Shown: positions 53,249 through 63,057 of the stretch, in pieces
How the letters are laid out: each line of letters opens with the position of its first letter
How positions within the stretch are numbered: the stretch's first letter is position 1
NCBI GenBank assembly: GCA_016710745.1
Contig: JADJVB010000012.1
Location: forward strand, 496,001 to 560,000
Direction of reading: 5' to 3'
Origin: Chitinophagaceae bacterium
GTDB lineage: Bacteria > Bacteroidota > Bacteroidia > Chitinophagales > Chitinophagaceae
DNA: 64,000 nt
The notes under the pieces: generated by a model
The model's input: the letters and a program-made list of their open reading frames with translations, nothing else
The model's database searches: none
What the model was told of the DNA's origin: nothing
Position numbers and translations under genes: made by a program

Positions 53249-53739
53249 ATGAATACGATCGAAAAATTTAAAACCTGGGGCGATAAGCATCACCCAAAAT
53301 GGCTGGATATTATCCGCATTGTGTTAGGTATTTTCCTTTGTTATAAGGGGATAGATTTTCTTCGCAATACCAGCAATATCATCAGCATGATGCAAAACAC
53401 TTCTTTCTTCAGCGAGTTCATGATCATTTTAATTGGCCATTATGTAGCTTTTGCGCATATTCTCGGCGGTTTCTTTTTGACCCTTGGTTTGTTTACCCGG
53501 GCTGCCTGTATTATTCAGTTGCCGATCTTATTAGGAGCCATTGTTTTTATAAATATTAACGCTACCCATGATGCTTTTAGTCCTTACTCAGAACTATTCT
53601 TATCTATTCTGATCTTTCTGTTGCTTTTTATTTTTTGATCATCGGCAACGGTCCGCTTTCAGTAAAAGTACCGCCGGAAGAGCATTTGAAAGAGCATCGG
53701 AATTATGAGCACAAGGTTAAGGGAGAGCCCGAGGAATAA
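53249..53739 (+). pseudogene. DoxX-family membrane protein, frameshifted near the C-terminus
   Basis: Integral membrane protein of about 163 residues if repaired. It starts at ATG 53249 (the longer frame from 53102 lacks support) with MNTIEKFKTWGDKHHPKWLDIIRI. Four helices are visible, including VLGIFLCYKGIDFL and the family segment HYVAFAHILGGFFLTLGLFTRAACIIQLPILLGA in two pieces. The frame stops after LLLFIF in a run of six T (53631-53636); one more T restores ILLLFIFLIIGNGPLSVKVPPEEH and a stop at 53739, which is the usual tail in the family. DoxX proteins are linked to sulfur or redox stress, without a fixed role. Confidence 0.8.
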
Positions 53740-53751
53740 CACAATCATCAA

Positions 53752-53779
53752 AAGATACCTTCAGGGTATCAGGTATCTT
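53752..53779 (+). terminator. terminator with two competing hairpins after DoxX
   Basis: AAGATACC (53752-53759) can pair with GGTATCTT (53772-53779), or GATACC can pair with the nearer GGTATC at 53765-53770. The outer form is followed by ATCTTTC. Mutually exclusive stems are unusual for a simple terminator. Confidence 0.55.
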
Positions 53780-53919
53780 ATCTTTCTAATCAAAATGAAA
53801 TGCGGTTCCGCAATGAGCGGGACAGGCTGCGCCTCAGCATCACCAAAATCCCCTGCCACATGATTCAGGTGGCTGATGTTTTCAACAGATATCTCCGATG
53901 ATGGAGATGACAGCCTAAT

Positions 53920-56475
53920 CTACTTCGGTTTATATTCCAAAACCAGCACCGCATTTTCAGTCAGGCTTGCACTGCTGTGCAACTCATAACGCTTGTCTCC
54001 GGCCTTTACCACGATCGTTGCTGTATTGGGTGGAATGCTGCCGAGATTATGTGCAAACAGCACAATTTCATGGCGGTCTGCCTGATCATCCAATACCAGG
54101 TTAACAGTTATTGGTTTATCCGTCAGGCGTTGGCTGCCTAACAGTAATTTGCTGTTATAATATACACTGATCGAATCTCCATCGATGGTGCCATTATCAA
54201 AAATATCGAGCGTAACGTTTTTCACCGTTACCGGTATGCGGCTAAAAATCGTATTCTTCCTTTCGGTAACTTTGGCAGCCGGTTTAGCCGCTGCCGGACT
54301 GCCGGTTGTACTTATTTTAAATTCTTTAGGTGGCTCAGCACCCATCAGGTTCTTAACAAAATAATCCCAGCGTTTGCGGGTCATATATAAGCCATCGGCA
54401 CCATACCCATGCCGGGCATTGGGAAAGATCAGCATGTCAAAATCTTTATTGGCTTTTTGTAAAGCTTCTGCCACTAAATAGGTGTTATAAGGCGGCACAT
54501 TATCATCCATACCACCATGCACCAGCATCAATTTTCCTTTGAGGTTACCGGCGTTGATCTGGTTGGCCTGGTTCTCATAATTGGTTTTTCCATTTGCATC
54601 TTTGCTCATTAAACCAATATACCGTTCGCCCCAGTCATCTTCGTAATTGCGGTTATCGTGATTACCCGATTCGGAAATACCCACTTTATAAAAATCGGGA
54701 TAAGTAAACATGGCATCAGCCGTGGCAAAGCCTCCACCCGAATGGCCCCAAACACCAACTTTATCAAGGTCGATAAAGGCCCTGGTAGCTGCCAGTTGTT
54801 TAATACCAGCCACCTGGTCGTCAAGTGTATTGCTGCCCATGTTGCCGTAACAGGCATCATGAAATGATTTTGAACGGTCGGGATTACAGGAGCCATCAAT
54901 GATCACTACAATAAAACCAAGGTCGGCCAATGCCTGGTGATCGCCGCGTGCCGGCGAAAAAGAACGGTTACCCACACCGCCCCCCTGCGGTCCGGGATAG
55001 ATATAATTAACAACCGGGTATTTTTTTGTTTTATCCAGGTCCTTCGGTGTAAATAGCAGGCCATACAAATCCCATTTGCCATCGTTTGACTTTACCGTAA
55101 TAGGTTCCGGCGCTTTCCAGCCGGTAGCGGTAAGCGCAGAAATATCTGCCTTTTCAAGTGAAGCGATCAGTTTGCCCTGCATGGTGCGCAAAACAGAAAC
55201 AGGTGGCTGATTTGGTTTGGAATAATTGTCTACAAAATATTTACCATCGGGCGACAGGCTAACATTATGATGGCCATCTTCGGGCGTTAGCAGGGTGAGT
55301 TTACTGCCGTCAAACTTTATACTGTAAAAATGGCTGAAATATGGATCACGGCCGGATTCCCGGCCATTGGCATATAAATATAGCGTACGATTGGCTTCGT
55401 CAACTTTTAGTAATTGAGTAACTACAAAATTGCCTTTGGTGATCTGATTTTTGAGCTGGCCGGTGGTTGCATCGTAGAGGTACTGGTGTCCCCAATCATC
55501 CCGCTCGCTATACCAGATGATCTCATTGGTTTTATCGAGAAAATGCCAGTTGATGGTACCCTGCCCGCTTTCGTATTGAGTGGCTACTTTTTCTTCAAAA
55601 ACCTCACTCACCTCACCGGTAGCGGCATCGGCTATACGCATTTTTTCTATTTTATGATCGCGGCTGGTAGATACAAATGCGAGTTTGCTGGCATCGGCAT
55701 TCCATTCATTATCATCATAAGGCCCTCCCGAGGAAATGTCATCACTGAGGGTTCCTCTGCGATCGTCGGGCGGAATTTTTAACCGGATAACTTTGGGTAT
55801 ATCTACCTCAATGATTACCCGGTGTATTTTAATAATTTCTTTGTCTTCCGGCAATGGATATTTCCAGGCTTCCAGTTTGGGTGCACCCACATTAGTGGTT
55901 ACCAGGTACATGTCCTGTATATGCCGCTGATCTTGTTGAAAAGTGGCTATCTTTTTCGAATCAGGACTCCAAAGCATGATGGGCCGGTCGCTATGTGTCC
56001 AGCCGGCATTATCGGTAGCATAACCAAAGTCCTTAACCCCATCGGTGGTGAGTTGGGTTTCTTTTTTAGTTTCCAGGTCCTTTACCCATAAATTCCAGTC
56101 GCGGATAAAAGCGGCTTTCTTACCATCAGGAGAAATTATTTCATTGCTTCCACCTCTTCTGCGGCCACCTGCAGCAGCGTTGTCAGCTGCGTTTGGCAGA
56201 ATGGACTTTAAGTCAGCCCCAAATTTACGGCCACCGTTTGATGGATCTGCCAATACGTACTCTTTACCTCCGGCAATATCAACCGAATACCAAAATTTGC
56301 CATCGGGTAACCAATTGGGGCGTACATTACTGCGATATACCAGTTTATTGACACTGAAATTCAAGGCTTGTGCAGCCTGTTCGTAATCAGCAGCAGTTAA
56401 AACTTTTTTATCCTGTGCGGCAAGGGTAAAACTGATAACAGTCATACAGGCCAGGAATACCAGGTTCTTTTTCAT
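53920..56475 (-). CDS. S9 prolyl oligopeptidase (DPP IV-like) with extra C-terminal domain
   Basis: An 851-residue exported peptidase. A signal peptide ends at LAAQD (about residue 20). The eight-bladed propeller spans about 45-460, followed by the alpha/beta hydrolase: Ser579 in GVWGHSGGG, Asp657 in HGGMDDNVP and His689 in ARHGYG. DPP IV activity, removal of X-Pro dipeptides, is likely but other specificities are possible. Unlike the standard enzyme, the chain continues for about 130 residues after the peptidase core (about 715-851) with KITVNLVLDDQADRHEIVLFAHNLGSIPPNTATIVV-type beta strands in short pieces, probably an extra beta-sandwich. It stands alone on the minus strand. Confidence 0.92.
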   Translation of the reverse strand: MKKNLVFLACMTVISFTLAAQDKKVLTAADYEQAAQALNFSVNKLVYRSNVRPNWLPDGKFWYSVDIAGGKEYVLADPSNGGRKFGADLKSILPNAADNAAAGGRRRGGSNEIISPDGKKAAFIRDWNLWVKDLETKKETQLTTDGVKDFGYATDNAGWTHSDRPIMLWSPDSKKIATFQQDQRHIQDMYLVTTNVGAPKLEAWKYPLPEDKEIIKIHRVIIEVDIPKVIRLKIPPDDRRGTLSDDISSGGPYDDNEWNADASKLAFVSTSRDHKIEKMRIADAATGEVSEVFEEKVATQYESGQGTINWHFLDKTNEIIWYSERDDWGHQYLYDATTGQLKNQITKGNFVVTQLLKVDEANRTLYLYANGRESGRDPYFSHFYSIKFDGSKLTLLTPEDGHHNVSLSPDGKYFVDNYSKPNQPPVSVLRTMQGKLIASLEKADISALTATGWKAPEPITVKSNDGKWDLYGLLFTPKDLDKTKKYPVVNYIYPGPQGGGVGNRSFSPARGDHQALADLGFIVVIIDGSCNPDRSKSFHDACYGNMGSNTLDDQVAGIKQLAATRAFIDLDKVGVWGHSGGGFATADAMFTYPDFYKVGISESGNHDNRNYEDDWGERYIGLMSKDANGKTNYENQANQINAGNLKGKLMLVHGGMDDNVPPYNTYLVAEALQKANKDFDMLIFPNARHGYGADGLYMTRKRWDYFVKNLMGAEPPKEFKISTTGSPAAAKPAAKVTERKNTIFSRIPVTVKNVTLDIFDNGTIDGDSISVYYNSKLLLGSQRLTDKPITVNLVLDDQADRHEIVLFAHNLGSIPPNTATIVVKAGDKRYELHSSASLTENAVLVLEYKPK

Positions 56476-56619
56476 GATATAGTTGTTTCGGACGTTAATT
56501 TAAGAAATGTTGGGGATTTGGATGAAGTTAATTGTTGAATGGCGAAATTGAATTTATTGATGGCTTTAATAATCGTTAAAATGAGAAGAATTAAATATGT
56601 AATTTAGAAAGTCAATGTT

Positions 56620-57225
56620 ATGACCGAAATAAAAGAAAATCTTTTTCTCAACACATACGGCCTGGTCCTTAGTGGAGGAAACAGCATTCGCATGGGTGCC
56701 GACAAAAGCATGTTACAATACTTTGAAAAGCCACAACGTTACCATGTTTATGAATTGCTACAGCCTTTTTGCGAAAAGGTTTTCATTTCCTGTAATGAGC
56801 AGCAGGTGAATAGTCTTGAACCAGGATATAGTTTTGTAAAAGACCATGCCTCGTATAAAAATATTGGCCCCATGGCTGCCTTGCTTTCAGCATTTGACCT
56901 GTTTCCAGAGAAGAATATATTACTGATCGGATGCGATTACCCATTTTTAATGGCTGAAGAATTAGCACCCTTTTCTATCCAATGCCGGGAAACGCCTGCC
57001 GCTTTTTATAATAAAGAGGCAAATAAGTATGAGCCAATGCTGGCCTGGTATCCGGCAACATCTTTCCACGCACTGCAGGCAATGTATCATGCGCTGCAAT
57101 TCTCACTTCAACAATTCCTGGTAAAGCAAAATGCAGCCAAATATTATCCGGCCGGTAAACATTCGATTGTGAGTGTTGATACACCCGCAGATTTTATCAA
57201 AACCGTTTCTTTACTCAACCCGTGA
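56620..57225 (+). CDS. mobA: molybdenum cofactor guanylyltransferase
   Basis: A 201-residue nucleotidyltransferase that attaches GMP to molybdopterin to form MGD. The signature LVLSGGNSIRMGADKSML (about 14-31) is the MobA form of LAGGxSSRMGxDK. FISCNEQQV and the NTP/metal Asp region LIGCDYPFL follow. It fits the formate dehydrogenase on the opposite strand, which needs bis-MGD. The gene is 30 bases before fdhD and probably in one transcript with it. Confidence 0.88.
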   Translation: MTEIKENLFLNTYGLVLSGGNSIRMGADKSMLQYFEKPQRYHVYELLQPFCEKVFISCNEQQVNSLEPGYSFVKDHASYKNIGPMAALLSAFDLFPEKNILLIGCDYPFLMAEELAPFSIQCRETPAAFYNKEANKYEPMLAWYPATSFHALQAMYHALQFSLQQFLVKQNAAKYYPAGKHSIVSVDTPADFIKTVSLLNP

Positions 57226-57255
57226 TATGCCCGATTTCTTTTGTATTTTTAAACT

Positions 57256-58086
57256 ATGAGCGATTCTTCCGTTGAACAGATCAGCATTCAAAAAGCAGCC
57301 GATGGCAAAATAACCGAAGCCCCGGATAAAATTGCTGTGGAGGAGCCGCTTGAAATTCAACTTACTTATAGCACCGATACCGGGTTGATGCACAAAAACA
57401 TTGCGGTAACCATGCGCACACCAGGCCATGATGCAGACCTGGCTGCCGGGTTCCTGTTTACCGAAGGGATTATTGTTGCGTCAACAGATATCGATGCTAT
57501 TAAACGGGTAGCTGCCGATGATAACCGGATATCGGTTGTACTGAAAGAAAACATCGTACCTGTTTTAGCAAATGCCAGCCGAAATTTTTACAGTACCTCC
57601 AGCTGCGGTATTTGTGGAAAGGCCAGTATTGAAGCCATTCGCACGGTTTCTCAATTTAACGATTTGCCCGATACCATTCAAATACCCGCAACGGTATTTT
57701 ATGGTTTACAAAACAAATTAAAGACCCAACAAAAAGCTTTTGAAGATACCGGCGGCATACATGCCAGCGCATTGTTTAACCTTGACGGACATTTTATTTT
57801 GTTACGGGAAGATGTGGGCCGCCATAATGCGTTAGACAAGATCATCGGCTCATCATTGCTGAATAATCAACTACCGGCAAGCCATTGTATTTTACTTTTG
57901 AGTGGAAGGGCAAGTTTTGAGTTGCTGCAAAAATCGGTAATGGCAGGCATCAAAATTGTTGCGGCCGTAGGGGCGCCTTCGAGCCTGGCAGTGAAAATGG
58001 CGAGGGAGAACGGGATCACATTGATTGGATTTTTAAAAGATAACCGGTTTAATATTTATGCAGGAGAACACAGGATTACCGCCTAG
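57256..58086 (+). CDS. fdhD: formate dehydrogenase accessory sulfurtransferase FdhD
   Basis: A 276-residue protein that passes sulfur from a cysteine desulfurase to the molybdenum cofactor of formate dehydrogenase. The hallmark CGICGK with its CxxC (about 115-125) is present, preceded by STSS, along with TGGIHASALF, REDVGRHNALDKIIG and LSGRASFELLQKSVMAG, all typical of FdhD. It follows mobA directly and is part of the formate dehydrogenase gene set. Confidence 0.95.
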   Translation: MSDSSVEQISIQKAADGKITEAPDKIAVEEPLEIQLTYSTDTGLMHKNIAVTMRTPGHDADLAAGFLFTEGIIVASTDIDAIKRVAADDNRISVVLKENIVPVLANASRNFYSTSSCGICGKASIEAIRTVSQFNDLPDTIQIPATVFYGLQNKLKTQQKAFEDTGGIHASALFNLDGHFILLREDVGRHNALDKIIGSSLLNNQLPASHCILLLSGRASFELLQKSVMAGIKIVAAVGAPSSLAVKMARENGITLIGFLKDNRFNIYAGEHRITA

Positions 58087-58193
58087 TTTTTTCCGGCCGG
58101 GGAGGCGGAAAGCGGTTTTTTGGGTATTTTCCGATCCCGTGTTATCAACGTTCACGCAGTGTGCTATGCACCGGCTACATTTAAATACATGAT

Positions 58194-58562
58194 ATGAAAA
58201 TACGCATCAAAGCAAACTCGATCAGATTCCGGCTTACCAGATCCGAAGTAAGCAAACTGGCTGCCACAGGCTATCTGGAGGAAGAAACCAATTTCCCCGA
58301 AAATAAATTTATTTATGCTTTGGAGGTGGTGAAAGATTCTGCTGAATTATCAGCATCATTTCTACACAATAAAATGACCATGCTGGTTACTGAATCTTTC
58401 GTAAAAGACTGGCCGCAAAATGAGGTTGTTGGATTAGACGCCAGTTTGAAAGTATCTGAAGATCATTCCCTGTATCTTTTACTCGAAAAGGATTTTGTTT
58501 GCCTGGACGACACTACCGAAGATCAAAGCGACAATTTCGAGAACCCCAATAAAACCTGCTGA
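58194..58562 (+). CDS. small protein next to the formate dehydrogenase genes
   Basis: A 122-residue soluble protein: IRIKANSIRFRLTRSEVSKLAATGYLEEE near the start, a beta-rich centre with ALEVVKDSAEL and a strand MTMLVTESFVKDW, then an acidic tail. From memory it resembles short proteins (DUF7009-like) seen near molybdenum cofactor genes in Bacteroidota, but I cannot verify this. It lies between fdhD and the convergent fdhF gene, which supports a link with the molybdoenzyme. No catalytic residues are visible. Confidence 0.6.
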   Translation: MKIRIKANSIRFRLTRSEVSKLAATGYLEEETNFPENKFIYALEVVKDSAELSASFLHNKMTMLVTESFVKDWPQNEVVGLDASLKVSEDHSLYLLLEKDFVCLDDTTEDQSDNFENPNKTC

Positions 58563-58585
58563 CAGAAATTTAATCAGGCAAAGGT

Positions 58586-61399
58586 TTAAACAGGCTCTTT
58601 TTTATACTTTCCTTTACTCTTTCTGATATTCACCGCTACTACTTTATATTCGGGGCACATAGCCTCCGAATCAGAAATATCGGAAGTGATATTATTCAGC
58701 ATGATATCCGGAAAATGAAAGGTAGAACTCAAAATGCCCGGTTTTACCTCATCGGTTATCTTTGCCCGAACATCCGCCTTTCCTCTCGGCGATTCAATGC
58801 AAACCATATCGCCCTCATGGATCTGGTGCTTTGATGCATCTACCGGATTGATCAGTAAAAAATCTTCTTTTAATATTTTACCATTTCCGGTTCTTCGGGT
58901 CATGGCACCACAATTATAATGCTCCAGTTCGCGGTTGGTTGTTATGATGTATGGATATTCCTTACCATGTTGAACAATTTCTTCGGTTTCCTTAAAATGG
59001 TTGTGAACGAATTTTCCGAGGCCGCGCTTAAAACTTTCAACGTGTATCATATCAGAATCAGATCCGTCCTTCGCTACCGGCCATTGTTTACCGTTTTCGC
59101 CCAAATCCTTCCATTTAACACCAGCGAAAAACGGCACTATCTGGGCAATTTCATCCAGCAAAGTTTCGGGATCATAATCGGGTTGGGCATATCCCATTCT
59201 GTTCATTATATCTACAATGATCTGCCCATCAGGCCTGGTACCTTCAATGGGTTCTACCACTTTATTTACCCGTTGAATTCTTCTTTCACCATTGGTAAAA
59301 GTGCCGCTTTTTTCAAGGAATGAAGCCCCGGGAAGAATAACCGTTGCCAATTTAGCTGTTTCTGTCATGAATAATTCCTGTACCACAAATAGTTCCAGGT
59401 TCTTTAATGCTGCCACAACCCTATGCGTGTTTGGGTCAGTTTGTGCCATGTCTTCGCCGATCACCCAAACGGCTTTCAGTTTATTATTAAGTGACGCATC
59501 ATACATCTGTGGAATTTTGTATCCCACATGTGTTGGCAGTTTTGCATTATAAAACAACTCATACCGCTGATGATTTTCAGGCAAAGTAATATCCAGGTAA
59601 CCTGCACCCTGGTGGGGCTGACAACCCATATCAGCGGCACCCTGTACATTGTTTTGTCCGCGCAGCGGATTTACACCAACTCCCCTGCGGCCAATGTTAC
59701 CCGTTATCATGGCCAGATCGGCAATCAACATTACCGTGAAGGTTCCCTGTGTATGTTCGGTTACTCCCAAACCATGAAACGACATGGCATTACCTGCTGA
59801 AGCATAGGCTACCGAAGCCCTTCTTACCAGGTCTTTGTTTACACCGGTTATTTTTTCCAGCTCATCGATGTTGAGCGAAAGGACCTGCTGCTTAAAATCT
59901 TCATACCCTTCTGTACGTTTACTGATAAAGTCCTTGTCCTCCAACTGTTCTTTAATAATATAATACAACATCATATTCAGCAAAGCCACATTGGTACCCG
60001 GGCGCAACTGCAAATGATAATCGGCATACCTCGCCAATTCGATCCGGCGGGGGTCAATCACGATCAAAGTTTTTCCTTTGATCGCCTGCTGCTTTATTTT
60101 GGCCCCGGTAACCGGGTGTGCATCCGTAGGATTGGCCCCGATGACCATCATACAGTCCGTGAAATTTAGATCCTTAACAGAATTTGTTGCCGCGCCTGTA
60201 CCAAAGGTACGTTGCATGCCCAGTGCCGTTGGTGAATGACACACCCGGGCACAACTGTCGATGTTATTAGTGCCAATCACTGCACGAATAAATTTCTGCA
60301 TCAGGTAATTTTCTTCGTTGGTGCACCGGGCGCTTGAAATGCCGGCGATATAATCGGGCCCAAAATCGTTTTTTATCTGGGTTAATTTATGGGCAATAAA
60401 GTCATAAGCCTCCTCCCAGGTTGCTTCAACAAATTCTCCATTCTTTTTGATCAGCGGTGTTCGGATCCTGTCTTCATGATTATAGAAGGAAAATGCGAAG
60501 CGTCCCTTCAGGCAGGTATGCCCCTGGTTCGATTCGGCATTGTACGGCGCCTGGATAGAATGGATCTTGTTTTCTTTAACCGCTACATCCAGGTTACAAC
60601 CCACGCCGCAATAGGTGCAAATGGTTCTTACTTTTTTATCAACAGCCGTTGATTTCGATTCAAAAACATCCGATATGGCCGAAGTTGGACAAGCCTGGGC
60701 ACAGGCACCGCAACTTACACAATCCGAATTTTCGAAATCCGTTTCCAGGCTTTTAATGATATGGCTGTCGAATCCCCGGCCGGCCATACTTAAAACAAAT
60801 TCACCCTGCACCTCATCACAGGCCCTCACACAACGATAACAGTTAATGCATTTACTGAAATCGGAAGTCATGTAGGGATGACTCAGGTCTTTTTCTTTAT
60901 TAAGGTGGTTCTTTCCTTCGGGATACCGTACATCCCGTATGCCTACTTTAGCTGCCACCGTTTGCAATTCACAATTATTATTGACCTCGCAGGTTAAGCA
61001 GTCGAGTGGATGATCGGTAAGCACCAATTCAACGATATTCTTTCTGAGTTTTTGTATACGGTTCGAATGCGGATAAATATAGGAACCCGGCATGACCGGT
61101 GTATGACAGGAGGCCTGGGCCTTTGCCTTTCCTTTCTCATGTAACGCTACATCCACACTACAAACCCGGCAGGAACCAAATGGATCCAGGTTGGGTGCAT
61201 CGCATAATGTGGGTACATATTCCTGCCCGAAATTCCTCCTGATGAATGCAAGTATTGTTTCGCCTTGCTGTATCCTGTATGGTGTATTGTCAATAAAAGC
61301 CACATCAGCCCCGGCGCTGCCATTATCTGCCTCCCGGCCATTGGTGGAGCCAATAACTGAAAATTCCTTTTTGCCGTCTTTTTTTTCAACAGGGTTCAT
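58586..61399 (-). CDS. fdhF: formate dehydrogenase catalytic subunit (Cys type) with N-terminal iron-sulfur domains
   Basis: A 937-residue molybdoenzyme of the NAD-linked type. The N-terminal 2Fe-2S ferredoxin domain has Cys66, Cys77, Cys80 and Cys98. A His-Cys 4Fe-4S region (HPLDC, near 130-143) and two CX2CX2CX3C clusters (CINCYRC near 184, CVSCGAC near 227) follow. The molybdopterin part starts at CTYCGVGC (261-268), and the Mo ligand is Cys387 in CARVCHSP, where some enzymes carry selenocysteine, so this is the cysteine form. Oxidises formate to CO2. It needs MobA and FdhD from the facing operon and is followed upstream by the diaphorase subunit at 61408. Confidence 0.95.
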   Translation of the reverse strand: MNPVEKKDGKKEFSVIGSTNGREADNGSAGADVAFIDNTPYRIQQGETILAFIRRNFGQEYVPTLCDAPNLDPFGSCRVCSVDVALHEKGKAKAQASCHTPVMPGSYIYPHSNRIQKLRKNIVELVLTDHPLDCLTCEVNNNCELQTVAAKVGIRDVRYPEGKNHLNKEKDLSHPYMTSDFSKCINCYRCVRACDEVQGEFVLSMAGRGFDSHIIKSLETDFENSDCVSCGACAQACPTSAISDVFESKSTAVDKKVRTICTYCGVGCNLDVAVKENKIHSIQAPYNAESNQGHTCLKGRFAFSFYNHEDRIRTPLIKKNGEFVEATWEEAYDFIAHKLTQIKNDFGPDYIAGISSARCTNEENYLMQKFIRAVIGTNNIDSCARVCHSPTALGMQRTFGTGAATNSVKDLNFTDCMMVIGANPTDAHPVTGAKIKQQAIKGKTLIVIDPRRIELARYADYHLQLRPGTNVALLNMMLYYIIKEQLEDKDFISKRTEGYEDFKQQVLSLNIDELEKITGVNKDLVRRASVAYASAGNAMSFHGLGVTEHTQGTFTVMLIADLAMITGNIGRRGVGVNPLRGQNNVQGAADMGCQPHQGAGYLDITLPENHQRYELFYNAKLPTHVGYKIPQMYDASLNNKLKAVWVIGEDMAQTDPNTHRVVAALKNLELFVVQELFMTETAKLATVILPGASFLEKSGTFTNGERRIQRVNKVVEPIEGTRPDGQIIVDIMNRMGYAQPDYDPETLLDEIAQIVPFFAGVKWKDLGENGKQWPVAKDGSDSDMIHVESFKRGLGKFVHNHFKETEEIVQHGKEYPYIITTNRELEHYNCGAMTRRTGNGKILKEDFLLINPVDASKHQIHEGDMVCIESPRGKADVRAKITDEVKPGILSSTFHFPDIMLNNITSDISDSEAMCPEYKVVAVNIRKSKGKYKKEPV

Positions 61400-61407
61400 A
61401 ATCAGTT

Positions 61408-63057
61408 TTATTTAAAATAAGGAGACAGTTCTTCATCGAAATAATGAAGGGCATTCTTTACCGGTAAGGGCAACCCGCCGCCCAAAGCACAGAGCGAACC
61501 GATCTCCAGGGTTTCTACCAGGTCGTCTATCAGTTTTCTATCCATTTTGTAATCAGATTCCTGCGCTTTTTTCAACATTTCGTACCCTCGGGTGCTACCA
61601 ATACGACAGGGAAAACATTTCCCGCAGCTTTCATGCGCGGTGAACTGAAACAGATGTTCCAGGTATTTAATAATGGGAAATTTTTCGGGGATACACACAA
61701 CCGATGCATGCCCCAACAAAAAACCATTCGCGTCAAAGGATTCAAAATCTATCGTAAGGTCGTTAATTTTATCCACCGGAACCAATCCTCCCAATGGCCC
61801 GCCAATATGCATGGCTTTGATCTTTTCTTTGAAACCGGCCCCCAGGTCATTAATCACCACAGAAAGTGGTGTTCCCATGTCCACTTCATAGATTCCGGGC
61901 TTATTGAAAAAACCATCCAGTGAAACTAATTTGGTGCCGGTTGACTTACCCTTTCCTATAGCCGAAAACTGTTCTCCGCCATTTTTTATGACATAGGGAA
62001 TACAGGCCAGGGTTTCAACATTGTTAACCACGGTTGGCTTATTGAACAATCCTTTTTGTGTGGGATAAGGCGGACGAATCCTGACCTCGGGCCGTTGCCC
62101 CTCGATCGAGGATAACAAAGCGGTTTCTTCGCCACAGATATAGGCGCCCATGGCTTTGATCAATTTAAAATTGAAATTGAAACCGGTACCCAAAATATTT
62201 TCACCCAGTAATTTCTGCTGCACCAGGTCTTCAACAGCCGCTTGTAAAATGTTTTGCGATTCGGGATACTCGGCCCGTACATACAATACCCCTGTATCGG
62301 CACCAACGATATAGCCGGCTATCATCATGCCCAACAACACGGAATGCGGTTGCTTCTCCATCAAATATCGGTCGGAATAAGCTCCCGGATCACCTTCATC
62401 TGCATTGCACACAATAAATTTTTGTAAACCTTCGGTACTCCTGCACGACTCCAGTTTAAAGGCAATCGGAAACCCCGCCCCGCCCCTGCCTCTTAAACCG
62501 GATATCTTTAACTCACGTAACAATTCTTCAGGCGTTTTTGATAGCGAGTGCGATAAAATTTTATAATATTCAGTAATACCCGGGAAAGTTTCGGTTAAAA
62601 CAGCCGTACCAAAAGAAGCTATGTTGTATTCATCATCCCGTACTACCCGGTCAGATTTTATCATCTCAATTTCTGATACGGCATTGCCAGAATAATTTTT
62701 TCCGCCATAATTGAAGGCATTATTTTCATGGCATCGGCCCAGGCAACACATTTCGCCTATCTCCTCATCGGTAAACGGTAAGCTTAATTGCTCCCGGAGT
62801 GCATCCTGCGTACCTGCTGTCATACAGGAACTACCGCTGCAAATAAATACCTTTTTGCCCTTGTTTTCTTCTTTTAAAAAATCATAGAAACTTGTAGATC
62901 CGAAAATATTAGCCTTTCCCATTAAAAACTCGTCGGCCAGTTCTTCTATCCTTTCCCGCGAAGGTGTTCCGCTCTCTTTAGCAGCAATGCCCAATTCCTC
63001 AAACAGGTTGGTTTTTAGACCTTTCCTGCCCGATAATTCACTAAGATTAGATGACAT
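61408..63057 (-). CDS. NuoE-NuoF-like diaphorase subunit of formate dehydrogenase
   Basis: A 549-residue electron-transfer subunit. The N-terminal thioredoxin-like 2Fe-2S domain (NuoE type) has ligands Cys73, Cys78, Cys105 and Cys109 in FICSGSSC and CCLGRC. The NuoF part starts near 170 with GRGGAGFP at 190-197 (FMN loop), ICGEETALLSSIEGQRPEVRIRPPYP-type text in pieces (NADH and FMN), and the 4Fe-4S ligands ESCGKCFPCRIGS. It would pass electrons between FMN/NAD and the iron-sulfur clusters of the catalytic subunit, 9 bases downstream. Together they form a soluble NAD-dependent formate dehydrogenase. Confidence 0.93.
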   Translation of the reverse strand: MSSNLSELSGRKGLKTNLFEELGIAAKESGTPSRERIEELADEFLMGKANIFGSTSFYDFLKEENKGKKVFICSGSSCMTAGTQDALREQLSLPFTDEEIGEMCCLGRCHENNAFNYGGKNYSGNAVSEIEMIKSDRVVRDDEYNIASFGTAVLTETFPGITEYYKILSHSLSKTPEELLRELKISGLRGRGGAGFPIAFKLESCRSTEGLQKFIVCNADEGDPGAYSDRYLMEKQPHSVLLGMMIAGYIVGADTGVLYVRAEYPESQNILQAAVEDLVQQKLLGENILGTGFNFNFKLIKAMGAYICGEETALLSSIEGQRPEVRIRPPYPTQKGLFNKPTVVNNVETLACIPYVIKNGGEQFSAIGKGKSTGTKLVSLDGFFNKPGIYEVDMGTPLSVVINDLGAGFKEKIKAMHIGGPLGGLVPVDKINDLTIDFESFDANGFLLGHASVVCIPEKFPIIKYLEHLFQFTAHESCGKCFPCRIGSTRGYEMLKKAQESDYKMDRKLIDDLVETLEIGSLCALGGGLPLPVKNALHYFDEELSPYFK

